Assembly: GCF_000209655.1 (NCBI RefSeq)
Contig: NC_015458.1
Location: forward strand, 1,922,001 to 1,986,000
DNA from: Pusillimonas sp. T7-7
Lineage (GTDB): Bacteria > Pseudomonadota > Gammaproteobacteria > Burkholderiales > Burkholderiaceae_B
Reading direction: 5' to 3'
Length of the DNA stretch: 64,000 bases
Shown: positions 1-8,684 of the stretch, one piece after another
How positions within the stretch are numbered: the stretch's first letter is position 1
How the letters are laid out: the number at the start of each line of letters is the position of its first letter
Made by a program: the position numbers and the translations under genes
The notes under the pieces: model-generated
The model's input: the letters and a program-made list of their open reading frames with translations, nothing else
Databases searched by the model: none
What the model was told of the DNA's origin: nothing

Positions 1-522
1 TTTCGCAACACCCCTCTACTGGTCCAAGTGTTCCTTTGGTTCTACGTTGTCCCGGAATTGCTACCGAGCGAATGGGGCACCGCGATCAAACGGATGGATC
101 CCACATTAGGGCAGTTCCTGACCGTTCTTATCGCCCTCTCGTTATACACGGCAGCCAAAGCAGCGGAAGTCATCCGCTCAGGAATACAAGCGGTAAGCAT
201 CGGCCAGAAGCAAGCAGCTTCAGCTCTTGGGCTTACAGAGCCTGGTTCGTATCGTCATGTCATCCTGCCTCAGGCATTTCGCATCATTATGCCGCCCCTT
301 ACCTCTGACTTCCTGAATGTGTTCAAAAACTCCTCAGTCGCGCTGACTATAGGTTTCATGGAGCTCACTGGTCAAACACGCCAGATCGGGGATTTCAGCT
401 CCCAGCCGTTTGAAGCATACATTGCCGCAACCGTCATATATACACTCGTCACCCTTTCAGTCATCTGGTTTATGCGACGTATCGAGAAGGCCACGCGTAT
501 TCCTGGCTATTGGGGAGCCTAA
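1..522 (+). CDS. gltJ: Glutamate/aspartate ABC transporter permease GltJ-like (5' end outside window)
   Basis: This is the C-terminal 173 residues of an inner-membrane permease of the polar amino acid ABC family. The reading frame is open from base 1, so the start lies upstream of the window. The cytoplasmic EAA loop that contacts the ATPase is visible as ASALGLTEPGSYRHVILP, followed by further membrane segments and a PGYWGA tail. It precedes gltK by 4 nt and gltL further on, which fits a two-permease, one-ATPase importer. The substrate-binding protein should lie upstream, outside the window. Glutamate/aspartate specificity is inferred from resemblance to E. coli GltJ and from the better-matching neighbour GltK. 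Confidence 0.85.
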   Translation, partial: FRNTPLLVQVFLWFYVVPELLPSEWGTAIKRMDPTLGQFLTVLIALSLYTAAKAAEVIRSGIQAVSIGQKQAASALGLTEPGSYRHVILPQAFRIIMPPLTSDFLNVFKNSSVALTIGFMELTGQTRQIGDFSSQPFEAYIAATVIYTLVTLSVIWFMRRIEKATRIPGYWGA

Positions 523-526
523 CCAA

Positions 527-1210
527 ATGGACTATTCTTTCGATTGGGGGACGCTCGTAAGAGGATGGCCGTTCATACTCGACGGCATGGCAACGACTGC
601 CCTTCTCGTAAGCGTGGGTATGATGCTCGGCATCGCGCTAGGGGTCGTTTTGGCACTCGCCCGCTTGTTCGGCCCACGGTGGGTCTCTCTGGCGGCAGCG
701 TTCTATGTCAATCTATTTCGTGCGATTCCGCTTATCCTCACCATTTTTTGGTTCTTCTTTCTGGTGCCGTTTGTTTTACGGGCAGTCACAGGAAATCCCT
801 ATGCTGGCGTCGGACCAATCTACGCAGCGCTGTCTGCATTCGTTTTAGCCGAAGCAGCCTATTATTGCGAAATTGTTCGTGCCGGCATCAACAGTGTGCG
901 CAAAGGGCAGATGCAGGCCGCAATAGCCTTGGGGCTGACTCGTTGGCAAGCACTCCGGCATGTCGTTCTGCCGCAGGCATTCCACAATATGACGCCTTCG
1001 CTGATCAACCAGACTATTGCTCTACTCAAAGACACTTCACTTGTATATGTAATCAGCCTGAATGATTTTCTCGGCGCCGCTACCAAAGTTGCCCATCGTG
1101 ATGGCACGTTGGTAGAGATGTACTTATTTGTCGCTGTTACCTATTTAGCCCTCTGCTCATTTGGCGTTTGGCTGGTCAATATATTGAAGAAGAAACAGGC
1201 GGCTTCGTAG
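527..1210 (+). CDS. gltK: Glutamate/aspartate ABC transporter permease GltK
   Basis: A 227-residue inner-membrane permease, the second half of the heterodimeric channel with GltJ. The start is the ATG four bases after the gltJ stop (protein MDYSFDWG); an upstream in-frame extension to 410 would overlap gltJ by over 100 bases and is rejected. The EAA loop AAIALGLTRWQALRHVVLP lies near residue 145, and the C-terminal region with RDGTLVEM and a KKK tail is typical of GltK. Its length matches E. coli GltK (224 residues). It is probably cotranscribed with gltJ and gltL. Substrate is inferred from family resemblance only. Confidence 0.88.
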   Translation: MDYSFDWGTLVRGWPFILDGMATTALLVSVGMMLGIALGVVLALARLFGPRWVSLAAAFYVNLFRAIPLILTIFWFFFLVPFVLRAVTGNPYAGVGPIYAALSAFVLAEAAYYCEIVRAGINSVRKGQMQAAIALGLTRWQALRHVVLPQAFHNMTPSLINQTIALLKDTSLVYVISLNDFLGAATKVAHRDGTLVEMYLFVAVTYLALCSFGVWLVNILKKKQAAS

Positions 1211-1234
1211 CCGCTGCTTTAGAAGGTCAGAAAC

Positions 1235-1969
1235 ATGATAGAGCTAAACAACGTCTCCAAATGGTATGGCGAATTCAAAGTACTGGATCAATGCAGTACC
1301 AGCGTGGCAACAGGTGAAGTCGTAGTGGTGTGCGGGCCGTCGGGTTCAGGGAAATCGACGCTGATCAAAACGATCAATGCGCTTGAGCCCCTTCAGCAAG
1401 GCGAAATATACATCGACGGTAAAGTCGTCCACGGCCCTTCAACCAATCTGCCGGCGTTACGGGCACGCGTCGGGATGGTGTTTCAGCACTTTGAGCTGTT
1501 TCCCCATATTTCGGTCATGCAAAACTTAACGCTAGCGCAAGAAAGAGTGTTGGGCAGAAGCACGGAAGAAGCAAAGGTAAGAGGTGTGGCTCTTTTAGAC
1601 CGGGTCGGTTTGGGGAACCACGCCGATAAGTTTCCAGGGCAGCTATCGGGCGGGCAACAACAGCGCGTAGCTATTGCCCGGGCGCTGGCCATGGACCCTA
1701 TCGTTATGTTGTTCGACGAGCCGACCTCCGCATTGGATCCGGAGATGGTCGGCGAGGTTCTCGACGTCATGGTTGGACTGGCTCGGGAAGGCATGACCAT
1801 GATCTGTGTCAGTCACGAAATGGGCTTTGCGAAAGAAGTCAGCGACCGCGTTATTTTCATGGATCAAGGCCGCATTGTGGAGGATTGCTCCACAGACCAT
1901 TTTTTTAGGCAAACGCAGACGCTTTCGGCACGTGCTCAGGATTTTCTTTCGAAGATTTTGTCTCATTAA
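1235..1969 (+). CDS. gltL: Glutamate/aspartate ABC transporter ATP-binding protein GltL
   Basis: A 244-residue ATPase that powers the GltJK permease. It shows Walker A (GPSGSGKST, near residue 36), the ABC signature (LSGGQQQR), Walker B ([11 protein letters not shown]) and the switch histidine (CVSHEM), all expected of a working nucleotide-binding domain of the polar amino acid family. It follows gltK by 24 bases, with a purine-rich AGAAGG stretch before the ATG. The gene ends 36 bases from the convergent DUF411 gene. Whether this operon belongs to the island or to older chromosome cannot be told from the window. Confidence 0.9.
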   Translation: MIELNNVSKWYGEFKVLDQCSTSVATGEVVVVCGPSGSGKSTLIKTINALEPLQQGEIYIDGKVVHGPSTNLPALRARVGMVFQHFELFPHISVMQNLTLAQERVLGRSTEEAKVRGVALLDRVGLGNHADKFPGQLSGGQQQRVAIARALAMDPIVMLFDEPTSALDPEMVGEVLDVMVGLAREGMTMICVSHEMGFAKEVSDRVIFMDQGRIVEDCSTDHFFRQTQTLSARAQDFLSKILSH

Positions 1970-2005
1970 AGTGGACATTACACTCGCCAATCTTCTCCAG
2001 CCATT

Positions 2006-2422
2006 TTAATCCCTGGAAAAAGGCTTGCCGGTAAAGTCAACAGTAACCAAATTGCCGTCAAGCTTTCCCATACCCGGCGCGTTTAACGGCATGCCGGGTG
2101 CCGATACACCTTTTACCGACGAGTCAGCGAGCAACTTGTTGACCGCGTTGGCCGGTACGTGCCCCTCTATGATTTGGCCGGTGGCCTCGATCACCCCCGT
2201 GTGACATGAGCTAAGTGCTGATGGTACGCCGAGCTTCTGCTTGATCGCGGCCATGTCGGCCGTCTTGATAGCCGTGACATCAAAGCCGGATTCCCGCATA
2301 TGATCAACCCAGCCGGAGCAGCAGCCGCAATTGGGGTCCTGATATACGGTAATGGCGGTGCCGGCAGCCTGTGCAAAGGATGATGCGGCGGTCAACGCCG
2401 CCGCTACTAGCCATAACTTCAT
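2006..2422 (-). CDS. Exported DUF411 metal-binding protein
   Basis: A 138-residue protein with a clear Sec signal peptide (about residues 1-20, ending in AQA) and a DUF411 domain. The cysteine motif DPNCGCCSGW is near residue 30, and a third cysteine lies in SSCHTG. DUF411 proteins recur in copper and other heavy-metal resistance loci and are thought to bind metal in the periplasm; their exact job is not settled. The ATG at 2422 was chosen over an ORF start at 2578 because it begins the signal peptide and has GGAG upstream. It is the last gene of the copA-copB-copI-cytochrome c operon. Confidence 0.85.
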   Translation of the reverse strand: MKLWLVAAALTAASSFAQAAGTAITVYQDPNCGCCSGWVDHMRESGFDVTAIKTADMAAIKQKLGVPSALSSCHTGVIEATGQIIEGHVPANAVNKLLADSSVKGVSAPGMPLNAPGMGKLDGNLVTVDFTGKPFSRD

Positions 2423-2492
2423 AAGATCCACTCCAGCAAAAAAGTAAAATTTCAGTTTTTCAGAATAGAGATAAAGACCACACTCAGACAGC

Positions 2493-2966
2493 TTAGTTCT
2501 GTCGCTGCAAAGTGATTTCTTTTTGTGCCTCCAGAACCTTAGGCGGCCAGTTGCTCTTGATATAAGCCAGTGCGGCAATGATCTCTTGATCGCTGAGGAT
2601 GTCCCGATACGCGGGCATGTCGCTTACATAACCCCGAGGCGCGGTCTTTCCTGGAACCAGGCCGTTTTTCACCATATCGACCAACATCGCATCGGGATGG
2701 TGCCAGGTATGGCCGCTCTTGTCATGCGGCGGTGCAGGCAGCCTGCCATTGGACATGCGTTCACGCCAGTTCGGCTGGCCTTGCAGGGCCTCGCCATGGC
2801 AGGCTGCGCAATTGTTCGCATAGATCGCCTTGCCCTGCATCACAAGGGATTGGTCCGCAGGGTCAATGAATGCCGGGCCAGATGGCAGAATCGTGCTGTA
2901 AAGGACTGCGGCGGCGCCGATTATGACGACGCCAACCACTCCAAAGACCAATTTTCTCCGTGTCAT
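2493..2966 (-). CDS. Membrane-anchored or exported cytochrome c of the copper operon
   Basis: A 157-residue protein with an N-terminal hydrophobic segment (residues 7-27), then one class I cytochrome c domain with the haem motif CAACH near residue 55 and a plausible distal methionine in VSDMPAYRD. It therefore faces the periplasm and carries one covalent haem. It sits between copI and the DUF411 gene, 14 bases after copI, in the copper-resistance operon. Such small cytochromes accompany multicopper oxidases in betaproteobacterial copper islands, but their electron partner is not established. Haem attachment could use the ccm genes of the same island. Confidence 0.85.
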   Translation of the reverse strand: MTRRKLVFGVVGVVIIGAAAVLYSTILPSGPAFIDPADQSLVMQGKAIYANNCAACHGEALQGQPNWRERMSNGRLPAPPHDKSGHTWHHPDAMLVDMVKNGLVPGKTAPRGYVSDMPAYRDILSDQEIIAALAYIKSNWPPKVLEAQKEITLQRQN

Positions 2967-2980
2967 TTGAATGCGCTAGA

Positions 2981-3490
2981 TCAGCTGACTTTTACCTTGC
3001 CGACCATTCCAGCTTCCATGTGGCCCGGAATCAGGCAAGCGAAATCGACAGTGCCCGCCTGGTCGAACTGCCACACCAAGCCGCCGATCTTACCCGGGCC
3101 CAATGTAATCATATTCGGTTCCGAATGCTGCATCCCCGGCATCTTCTGCATCTCGGCCGCATGGGCCTTCAAATCGGCCATTGAGCCGATCACCATTTCA
3201 TGAGGGATTTTCCCCGTATTCTTGATAAAGAAACGAACTGTCTCGCCAGCGCGGACCTGGATGTCACCAGGCGTAAACCGCATGGTGTCGTCCATCGTCA
3301 GCTCAATCGTGCGCGTAACTTTAGCCGGATCGCCAGGCTGGCCAGTTGGCGAAGGTGCATTCGACATGGTAGACATATCGTGACCGGGCATGCCATGCGC
3401 CGGTGCGCCATGCCCCCCGCCATGGTTGCCGGCAGCCAATGCGAGGGTCGGCAGTACGCTCAAAGCCAGAATAGAAAGGGTCTTCTTCAT
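2981..3490 (-). CDS. copI: Periplasmic cupredoxin, CopI-like
   Basis: A 169-residue exported cupredoxin. A signal peptide (residues 1-19, ending ALA) is followed by a His/Met-rich stretch (HGGGHGAPAHGMPGHDM) and a plastocyanin-like domain. The type 1 copper ligands are visible as HEMVIGS near residue 98 and FACLIPGHMEAGM at the C-terminus (Cys, His, Met). CopI proteins support copper tolerance and are often coexpressed with CopA and CopB, as here. The gene lies 74 bases downstream of copB and 14 bases upstream of the cytochrome gene. A degenerate paralogue is at 26453-26950. Confidence 0.88.
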   Translation of the reverse strand: MKKTLSILALSVLPTLALAAGNHGGGHGAPAHGMPGHDMSTMSNAPSPTGQPGDPAKVTRTIELTMDDTMRFTPGDIQVRAGETVRFFIKNTGKIPHEMVIGSMADLKAHAAEMQKMPGMQHSEPNMITLGPGKIGGLVWQFDQAGTVDFACLIPGHMEAGMVGKVKVS

Positions 3491-3564
3491 ATCAATACTC
3501 TCTTGAGATTTGTTTTAGCAGTCGGCCTTTTCAAGCCGCCCATGTGAAAAGGTGAAAGGCGACT

Positions 3565-4791
3565 TCAGAAGCGAAAGCTCAAACCGGCCACAAAGCGAGT
3601 TTCCTGCTTGGAGTCGCCCGCTGCCTGTGCGTAATCCGCCGTTTTTCCAAACTTGCTGGACCATTCGACGCCCACGTACGGGACGAACTGACGCGTGACT
3701 TCATACTTGAGGCGCAAGCCCGCCGTGCCGTCTGTCAAGCCGCTGCCAATGCCCCAGCGTTCATCGTCCTTGCCATAGAAATTCACTTCGACGCTAGGTT
3801 GCAGATACAGCTTCTGGGTCAACAGGATGTCGTACTCGGCCTTCAGCTCCAAAGCGGTGCGACCGCTCGAGCCAACATAGGCGGTGGCATCGACTTCAAA
3901 CCAGTAAGGCGCTAACCCTTTAAAGCCAAATGCCAACCATTCCCGGTTCGACACGCCTTGGCCATGATCGAAACGAAAGCCCAGCTCCGTATCCCAAAAC
4001 GTAGAAACTGCATGGCGCCACAGAAGTTGCGTCTCAGATTCTTGCAGCTTACCGCTCGCTACTTCCCCTTCGGCTTTGATCACGGCGCGGTTGTAGGTAC
4101 TGCCGTACCAGGCCTCGCCTTCATAGGCCGCCCATTCCTCGCCGCGCGCCCTGACGTACTCCAACCGGTCAACGTTGACGGAGCCGAAGTTGTGCATGTC
4201 GGACATGATTAGCGCGTCTGACGGCGGCAACGCATACTTGCCGGCATTGCGGACATAGCCATCGGAGTAGGCGTCCGGATCGCGAGCGTCCGGCGGCGGC
4301 GAGCCGCCCTGCATCTGCATATCGCCATGATCCATTTCGCCACCGCTATGGTCCATGGCACCCATATCGTGTGCGGAGGTTGGCGCATTGGAGCCGGACT
4401 GACCGTGCGACCTTCCCGGCATGGCGGAAGTGTTTTTGACCGGGTCGGCCTGCTTCATGGGCATTTTCATGTCGTCATGACCCTGGGCTGGCACTTTCCC
4501 TGCGCCATGGTCCATACCGGGCATGTCCATCGAACCGTGGTTCATACCCGGCATACCCATGGAGCCATGCTCCTTATCGGATATGTTCATAGAGCCATGA
4601 TCCATGCCCGAAGCCGTCGCGGGCGTGCTTGTTGCGGGCGGCGCCGCAGTATGACCGGTATGGCCGGCATGCGTCTGCGCATAGGAAAGCACGGGCATTA
4701 CTCCCACTGTAGCGATGGTCGCCGCAAGAAACTTCTTCTTCAATTGATTGTTCATGACCAGGATGCCTAACGTGTCGTTCATTGTCTTCAT
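3565..4791 (-). CDS. copB: Outer-membrane copper resistance protein CopB
   Basis: A 408-residue outer-membrane protein. After the signal peptide (ending SYAQ) come about 120 residues of Met/His repeats (MDHGSM, MPGMNHG, MDMPGMDHG), a copper-binding region. The CopB beta-barrel domain follows and ends in the outer-membrane signature with a terminal phenylalanine (SFRF). The start at 4791 overlaps the copA stop as ATGA, suggesting translational coupling. An alternative ATG at 4755 gives a cleaner signal peptide (MNNQLKKKFL), so the start is uncertain. It is the second gene of the operon. Confidence 0.88.
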   Translation of the reverse strand: MKTMNDTLGILVMNNQLKKKFLAATIATVGVMPVLSYAQTHAGHTGHTAAPPATSTPATASGMDHGSMNISDKEHGSMGMPGMNHGSMDMPGMDHGAGKVPAQGHDDMKMPMKQADPVKNTSAMPGRSHGQSGSNAPTSAHDMGAMDHSGGEMDHGDMQMQGGSPPPDARDPDAYSDGYVRNAGKYALPPSDALIMSDMHNFGSVNVDRLEYVRARGEEWAAYEGEAWYGSTYNRAVIKAEGEVASGKLQESETQLLWRHAVSTFWDTELGFRFDHGQGVSNREWLAFGFKGLAPYWFEVDATAYVGSSGRTALELKAEYDILLTQKLYLQPSVEVNFYGKDDERWGIGSGLTDGTAGLRLKYEVTRQFVPYVGVEWSSKFGKTADYAQAAGDSKQETRFVAGLSFRF

Positions 4792-6650
4792 GCCACCACC
4801 ACTTCGCGAAACATCCCTGCATCCATGTGCAACATCAGATGGCAGTGCCATGCCCAGCGTCCGAGCGCATCTGCGGTCACAAGAAAGCTGATACGCTGAG
4901 CGGGCTGCACTGGGATCGTGTGGCGTCGCGCCTGAAATTGGCCATCCGGCGCTTCGAGCTCACTCCACATACCGTGCAAATGCATGGGGTGTGTCATCAT
5001 GGTGTCGTTATGCAAGATGACTCTGACTCGTTCGCCGTAACGGAAATGAACCGGGGTCGATTTTCCATATTCAACGCCGTCGAACGACCAGGCATAGCGT
5101 TCCATGTTCCCGGTCAAATGAAGCTCGATTTCACGTTCTGCGCCGCGCGGGTCCATTGGGCCACCCACGGTGTGCAAATCGGACAGCGTTAGCACGCGTC
5201 GGCCGTTATTACGCAGCCCAATGCCGGGATCGTCCAGGTTGGTGCGCGGCATATCGACCCGCATATCAATGCTGGGCCCATACTCGGCCCTGGCGTGGCG
5301 TACTTGGGTGCTGGCGCCGGCAGCAGACATAGCGCCATGGTCCATGCCTGACATACCTGCGTGATTCATACTTTGCATGCTGCCGTGATTCATCCCAGCC
5401 ATATTGCCGTGGCCCATTCCGGTCATGCCTCCATGGCTCATGCCACCGGACGATTGGCTAGCCGCGCCATGGCTCATTCCTGCCATGCCCCCGCCCATAG
5501 CGCCCATCATGTCCGCCATGGTCAACCATTCCACGGGGTCAAGCGCCGGCACTGGCGCTTCGAGACCAGCATGCGTGGCTAGCGTACCGCGCGCATACCC
5601 TGTTCGATCCATTGCTTGCGCATAAACGGTGTAAGCGTCGTCCTTCGGTTGTACCAATACATCGTAGGTTTCCCCGGGCCCGAATCGGAACTCGTCTACC
5701 GTAACGGGCTCCACATTGACCCCGTCGGTTTGAACGACGGTCAACTGAAGGCCTGGGATGCGTACATCGTAGAAAGCATTAGCCGCGCCATTGATAAAGC
5801 GCAGCCGCACTCGCTCTCCAGGCCGGAATAGCCCCGTCCAGTTGCCCGCCGGCGTCGTACCATTCATCAGGTAGGTCAGCACGTTCGCGGACAGATCGGC
5901 CAAATCCGTGGGGCTCATGCGCATCTCGTTCCACATCTTGCGCTTGTCGATAGCGGCTTTCAGACCCATCTGGGAGGCGTCTTGAAAGAAATCGACCGAC
6001 GTGGGCTGGTTGTAGTTGTAGTAGTCGCCCTGCATCTTAAGCTTGGCCAGAACCCGCATCGGATCCTCGTCGGTCCAGTCAGAGAGTTGGACGACATACT
6101 CGCGATCGGCCCGTATGGAGTCAGTTTGTGCCGGGTCGATAATGATCGCCCCATAAACCCCTGTGGCCTCCTGCATGCCCGAGTGCGAGTGATACCAATA
6201 CGTGCCGCTTTGCTGCACTTTGAACTGATACATGAACGTTTCGCCCGGCGGGATTCCCGCAAAGCTGATGCCGGGCACCCCGTCCATTTGAAACGGCAGG
6301 ATGATGCCATGCCAATGAATTGAGGTGGTTTCGTTCAGGCGGTTCTTGACGCGAATAGTGACGGTATCGCCTTCGCGCCAACGCAACGTGGGCGCCGGGA
6401 GCGAGCCATTGACCGTCGTCGCCATACGAGGCGTACCAGTGAAATTCACAGGTGATTCATCGATCTCCAGATTAAATTCGGTCCCACTCAGTATCGCCGC
6501 AGAACCCGTACTAGTTCGTCCCGATTGCATTCCAGCGGCACGGGCAAATGGCGACAAGCCCAGCAACACGCCGCCGGCCACAAGGCCTTGCACAAAACGG
6601 CGACGAGGTATGGCCGGGAGGGGAACGGCTAGCGTAGTTGAGCGTTTCAC
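4788..6650 (-). CDS. copA: Periplasmic multicopper oxidase CopA
   Basis: A 620-residue copper oxidase that converts Cu(I) to less toxic Cu(II) in the periplasm. It begins with a Tat signal (PRRRFVQGL). Copper-centre motifs are present: HWHGIILPF, WYHSHSGMQ, the C-terminal HPMHLHGMW and HCHLMLHMDAGM. A Met/His-rich insert (residues about 380-450, repeats such as MSHGGM and MDHGAM) probably binds copper. The GTG at 6650 was chosen because AGGA lies 9 bases upstream; a longer frame uses a TTG at 6740 with no ribosome site. A CopR-like box lies 118 bases upstream. It is the first gene of the operon. Confidence 0.92.
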   Translation of the reverse strand: MKRSTTLAVPLPAIPRRRFVQGLVAGGVLLGLSPFARAAGMQSGRTSTGSAAILSGTEFNLEIDESPVNFTGTPRMATTVNGSLPAPTLRWREGDTVTIRVKNRLNETTSIHWHGIILPFQMDGVPGISFAGIPPGETFMYQFKVQQSGTYWYHSHSGMQEATGVYGAIIIDPAQTDSIRADREYVVQLSDWTDEDPMRVLAKLKMQGDYYNYNQPTSVDFFQDASQMGLKAAIDKRKMWNEMRMSPTDLADLSANVLTYLMNGTTPAGNWTGLFRPGERVRLRFINGAANAFYDVRIPGLQLTVVQTDGVNVEPVTVDEFRFGPGETYDVLVQPKDDAYTVYAQAMDRTGYARGTLATHAGLEAPVPALDPVEWLTMADMMGAMGGGMAGMSHGAASQSSGGMSHGGMTGMGHGNMAGMNHGSMQSMNHAGMSGMDHGAMSAAGASTQVRHARAEYGPSIDMRVDMPRTNLDDPGIGLRNNGRRVLTLSDLHTVGGPMDPRGAEREIELHLTGNMERYAWSFDGVEYGKSTPVHFRYGERVRVILHNDTMMTHPMHLHGMWSELEAPDGQFQARRHTIPVQPAQRISFLVTADALGRWAWHCHLMLHMDAGMFREVVVA

Positions 6651-6767
6651 GCGGGGAAATCCTGTAATGAATCGTTGATCGGAGCTTCGTCTGCCGCATT
6701 CTGGGCGAACCGACAAATTGCTATTCCTAACTTTAATCAAGTACGGCTGTCACACGAATGACGGCTC

Positions 6768-6785
6768 CATTACTTTTCTGTAATC
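6768..6785. promoter_or_regulatory. CopR-like operator upstream of copA
   Basis: The 18-mer CATTACTTTTCTGTAATC is an imperfect palindrome with CATTAC and GTAATC arms. It resembles the perfect copy before copR (9533-9550) and a third copy at 8543-8560. The CopR/CusR family binds sites of this kind. Its position between copA and mntP fits activation of the copA operon. Confidence 0.6.
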
Positions 6786-6851
6786 TGGAATTCGCGGCGG
6801 ATTTCATTTGCGGACTCTGTTTAGCGTGATACGAGTGGTAGAATTCCGCTT

Positions 6852-6965
6852 CCTCTTTGGGGAGTAGCCTACTTTCGACTTCGCGCGAAAGGGCTGCGTC
6901 AACATTCTTGGCCTTAATGCCATGGCGCAGCCGGCCGAAAGGCATGGCGAGACCATAGACTCTTC
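6852..6965 (+). ncRNA. yybP-ykoY manganese riboswitch
   Basis: The leader of mntP carries the two conserved blocks of this riboswitch class: GGGGAGTAGCC at 6859-6869, and the GCC-GAAA-GGC stem followed by TGGCGAGACCAT at 6933-6955. Members bind Mn(II) through two docked loops and switch on manganese exporter genes. Its spacing of about 60 bases to the mntP ATG fits translational or transcriptional control. The outer helix boundaries are approximate. Confidence 0.82.
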
Positions 6966-7021
6966 CAGTGCGCAGCCGAGCCGTACTGGGAAGTCCATGT
7001 GTCGCTCGGCTGGAACACCCC

Positions 7022-7585
7022 ATGAATTTTCTCTCTACCATGGTCTTAGCACTAGCCATGTCAACCGACGCATTTGCGGCCGCTGTGGGCAAAGGTACCG
7101 CCCTTCGCAATCCTCGCCTATCGGAAGCGCTGCGCACGGGTATTATTTTCGGTGTGATCGAAGCCGTCACGCCATTGATCGGTTGGGCGCTAGGCTCCAT
7201 CGCTGCTGAGTTCGTTGCGGACTGGGATCACTGGATCGCTTTCGCCCTCCTCCTGGTCTTGGGCGCATTGATGATTCGCACCGGCCTTCGGGCTGACGAG
7301 CCCGAAGCCACTCCTGCGATCCGTCATTCGTTTTGGTTACTTGCCGCCACGGGGTTCGCCACCAGCATCGACGCGATGGCCGTGGGTGTTAGTCTCGCCT
7401 TTATCGATAATAATATTCTGATCACCGCCGCGGCCATTGGCTTAGCAACGTTCCTAATGGTGACGCTGGGTGTCATGATCGGCCGGTTGATCGGCAATGT
7501 GGCCGGCAAGTGGGCGGAGATTCTTGGCGGATTGGCGTTGATAGGTGTCGGTACCGTCATTCTGTACGAACACCTCACCATGTAA
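7022..7585 (+). CDS. mntP: Manganese efflux pump MntP
   Basis: A 187-residue inner-membrane manganese exporter. It has six predicted transmembrane segments in two related halves, each with the family acidic motif: [14 protein letters not shown] near residue 10 and [14 protein letters not shown] near residue 113. Length matches E. coli MntP (188). The ATG at 7022 follows TGGA and begins the first membrane helix; the frame extends upstream into the riboswitch, which argues against an earlier start. It is transcribed away from copA and controlled by the leader riboswitch. Manganese efflux inside a copper locus may relate to metal cross-toxicity (inference). Confidence 0.93.
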   Translation: MNFLSTMVLALAMSTDAFAAAVGKGTALRNPRLSEALRTGIIFGVIEAVTPLIGWALGSIAAEFVADWDHWIAFALLLVLGALMIRTGLRADEPEATPAIRHSFWLLAATGFATSIDAMAVGVSLAFIDNNILITAAAIGLATFLMVTLGVMIGRLIGNVAGKWAEILGGLALIGVGTVILYEHLTM

Positions 7586-7628
7586 GAACAGATGTACCTA
7601 GGCGACGCTGAACGGCTACGCCTGGTTC

Positions 7629-8048
7629 TCATGTATGCAGCAGGTTTATTTCCACGGTTGCATGGACAAGTTCATCGTGAATGCTCAATTGCTGCCGAAT
7701 CTGGTCCGCCGTGATCAAGCTTGACGTGGCCAGCGAGACGATACACGCATACTTTCCTTTGCCGTCTGCCGCAGTGAGTGTAGCGACTAGCGTATCGGCG
7801 TTGCTGGACCTCACCGCAATTTTGAACGCTTCGTCTGGCGGCAGCAGCTCTTGGTTAGCTCCCTCATCACTAAACCAACCGCGAAATGAATCGAAGATTC
7901 CCTGAGCCGGGGACGCAGAGTTTGAGGCGGTAATACTCGTGGAGCTGGCAGCTATTGCAGAGAATTTCGCCGGACTAATTCCAGGTAGCCAGGCCAGTGC
8001 CAGTACGAGCAGGGCTGTCAAGAAACGAATAAATTTCACTTCAACCAC
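7629..8048 (-). CDS. Exported protein with truncated DsbD-N-like region
   Basis: A 139-residue protein with an N-terminal signal or anchor (residues 5-30). Residues 66-95 (LLPPDEAFKIAVRSS through LVATLTAADG) look like the start of the N-terminal thiol-exchange domain of DsbD, but the similarity stops where DsbD continues with YYLYRDK. The last 45 residues are not recognised, and no other frame restores the family. The GTG at 8048 overlaps the small upstream ORF; a GTG at 8039 is an alternative. It may be a truncated, repurposed gene at the end of a small operon with the DUF2933 gene. Confidence 0.5.
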   Translation of the reverse strand: MVEVKFIRFLTALLVLALAWLPGISPAKFSAIAASSTSITASNSASPAQGIFDSFRGWFSDEGANQELLPPDEAFKIAVRSSNADTLVATLTAADGKGKYACIVSLATSSLITADQIRQQLSIHDELVHATVEINLLHT

Positions 8049-8154
8049 TCATCATCCAGAACATCATGATGCCCATGAAAACGAAAGCCAAAATAGCGAC
8101 CAACCCAATTGCCGCTAGTACTAGGATGACTATTCGCGTGAGTCTGGTTCTCAT
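8041..8154 (-). CDS. Small single-pass membrane protein
   Basis: A 37-residue protein (starting MRTRLTRIVILVL) with a basic N-terminus and one long hydrophobic helix rich in methionine near its end. It lies 7 bases after the DUF2933 gene and overlaps the start of the next gene, suggesting an operon. No family is recognised. Very small Met-rich membrane proteins are common in metal-resistance loci, but a function cannot be assigned. The ribosome site is weak, so confidence is moderate. Confidence 0.45.
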   Translation of the reverse strand: MRTRLTRIVILVLAAIGLVAILAFVFMGIMMFWMMSG

Positions 8155-8161
8155 GGTCTGC

Positions 8162-8452
8162 TCAAGCATCAAAGCGGTTCGCTGGAGCTGGCGGACGTGA
8201 GTGCCCGCCAGCATTAGTCCCTTCCGGTATTTGTGCTTGAGTGGGTCCACCGTTCTTTGAATCGCTATCGCTATGGCACGACTGCATGCCTTTCATCATG
8301 AAAAGCATCATCAACGGACAGATCAAAAAGAATAAGAATGGGCTCAGCGCAGCGATCCACTCCCGCGCGACAGGCAGGGCCGCGTACGCCACTGCAATCA
8401 ACGCGGCAAGCCCAAGACCGCCTTTCAACATCGTCTTCACATCGCATTTCAT
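8162..8452 (-). CDS. DUF2933 membrane protein
   Basis: A 96-residue protein of the DUF2933 type: a short N-terminus with one cysteine (MKCDVKTMLKG), two hydrophobic segments (about residues 14-30 and 37-56) and a polar Ser/Asp-rich tail. The Met-rich second helix (CPLMMLFMMKGM) followed by a Cys-His pair suggests metal contact, though no biochemical role is known to me. The ATG at 8452 has AAGGAGAG immediately upstream, which decides the start over a GTG at 8470. A CopR-like box lies about 90 bases upstream, so copper induction is likely. Confidence 0.75.
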   Translation of the reverse strand: MKCDVKTMLKGGLGLAALIAVAYAALPVAREWIAALSPFLFFLICPLMMLFMMKGMQSCHSDSDSKNGGPTQAQIPEGTNAGGHSRPPAPANRFDA

Positions 8453-8542
8453 TATCAGCTCTCCTTGCACTTGCGTCGCTTGAACTCTATCTGGCGATGA
8501 GCCTACTGTAACGGTCCGTCGCTGTCAGAAAGGTTGCGCGGG

Positions 8543-8560
8543 CATTACATCTTTGTCATC
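8543..8560. promoter_or_regulatory. CopR-like operator upstream of the DUF2933 gene
   Basis: The 18-mer CATTACATCTTTGTCATC matches the perfect copR-upstream box (CATTACAATTTTGTAATG) at 14 of 18 positions and keeps both half-sites. It lies between the DUF2933 gene (minus) and copZ (plus). It is more probably linked to the DUF2933 operon because copZ has its own MerR-type promoter. Confidence 0.5.
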
Positions 8561-8684
8561 TTTAAAAAGAACGCCACAGAGGTAATAAATTTGTTGCGAT
8601 ATGTATGAAGCACCACATCGCTTCACCCTGTCCGGGGCAAAGTCCCGTTCTATTTGCAAGAGGCGGCAAAAAACACCATATCCG

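Noticed and set aside
410..526. Upstream extension of gltK
   Set aside because: It would overlap gltJ by over 100 bases; the ATG at 527 gives the usual GltK start and length.
6651..6740. TTG start at 6740 for copA
   Set aside because: It has no ribosome site and adds 30 residues before the Tat signal; the GTG at 6650 has AGGA at good spacing.
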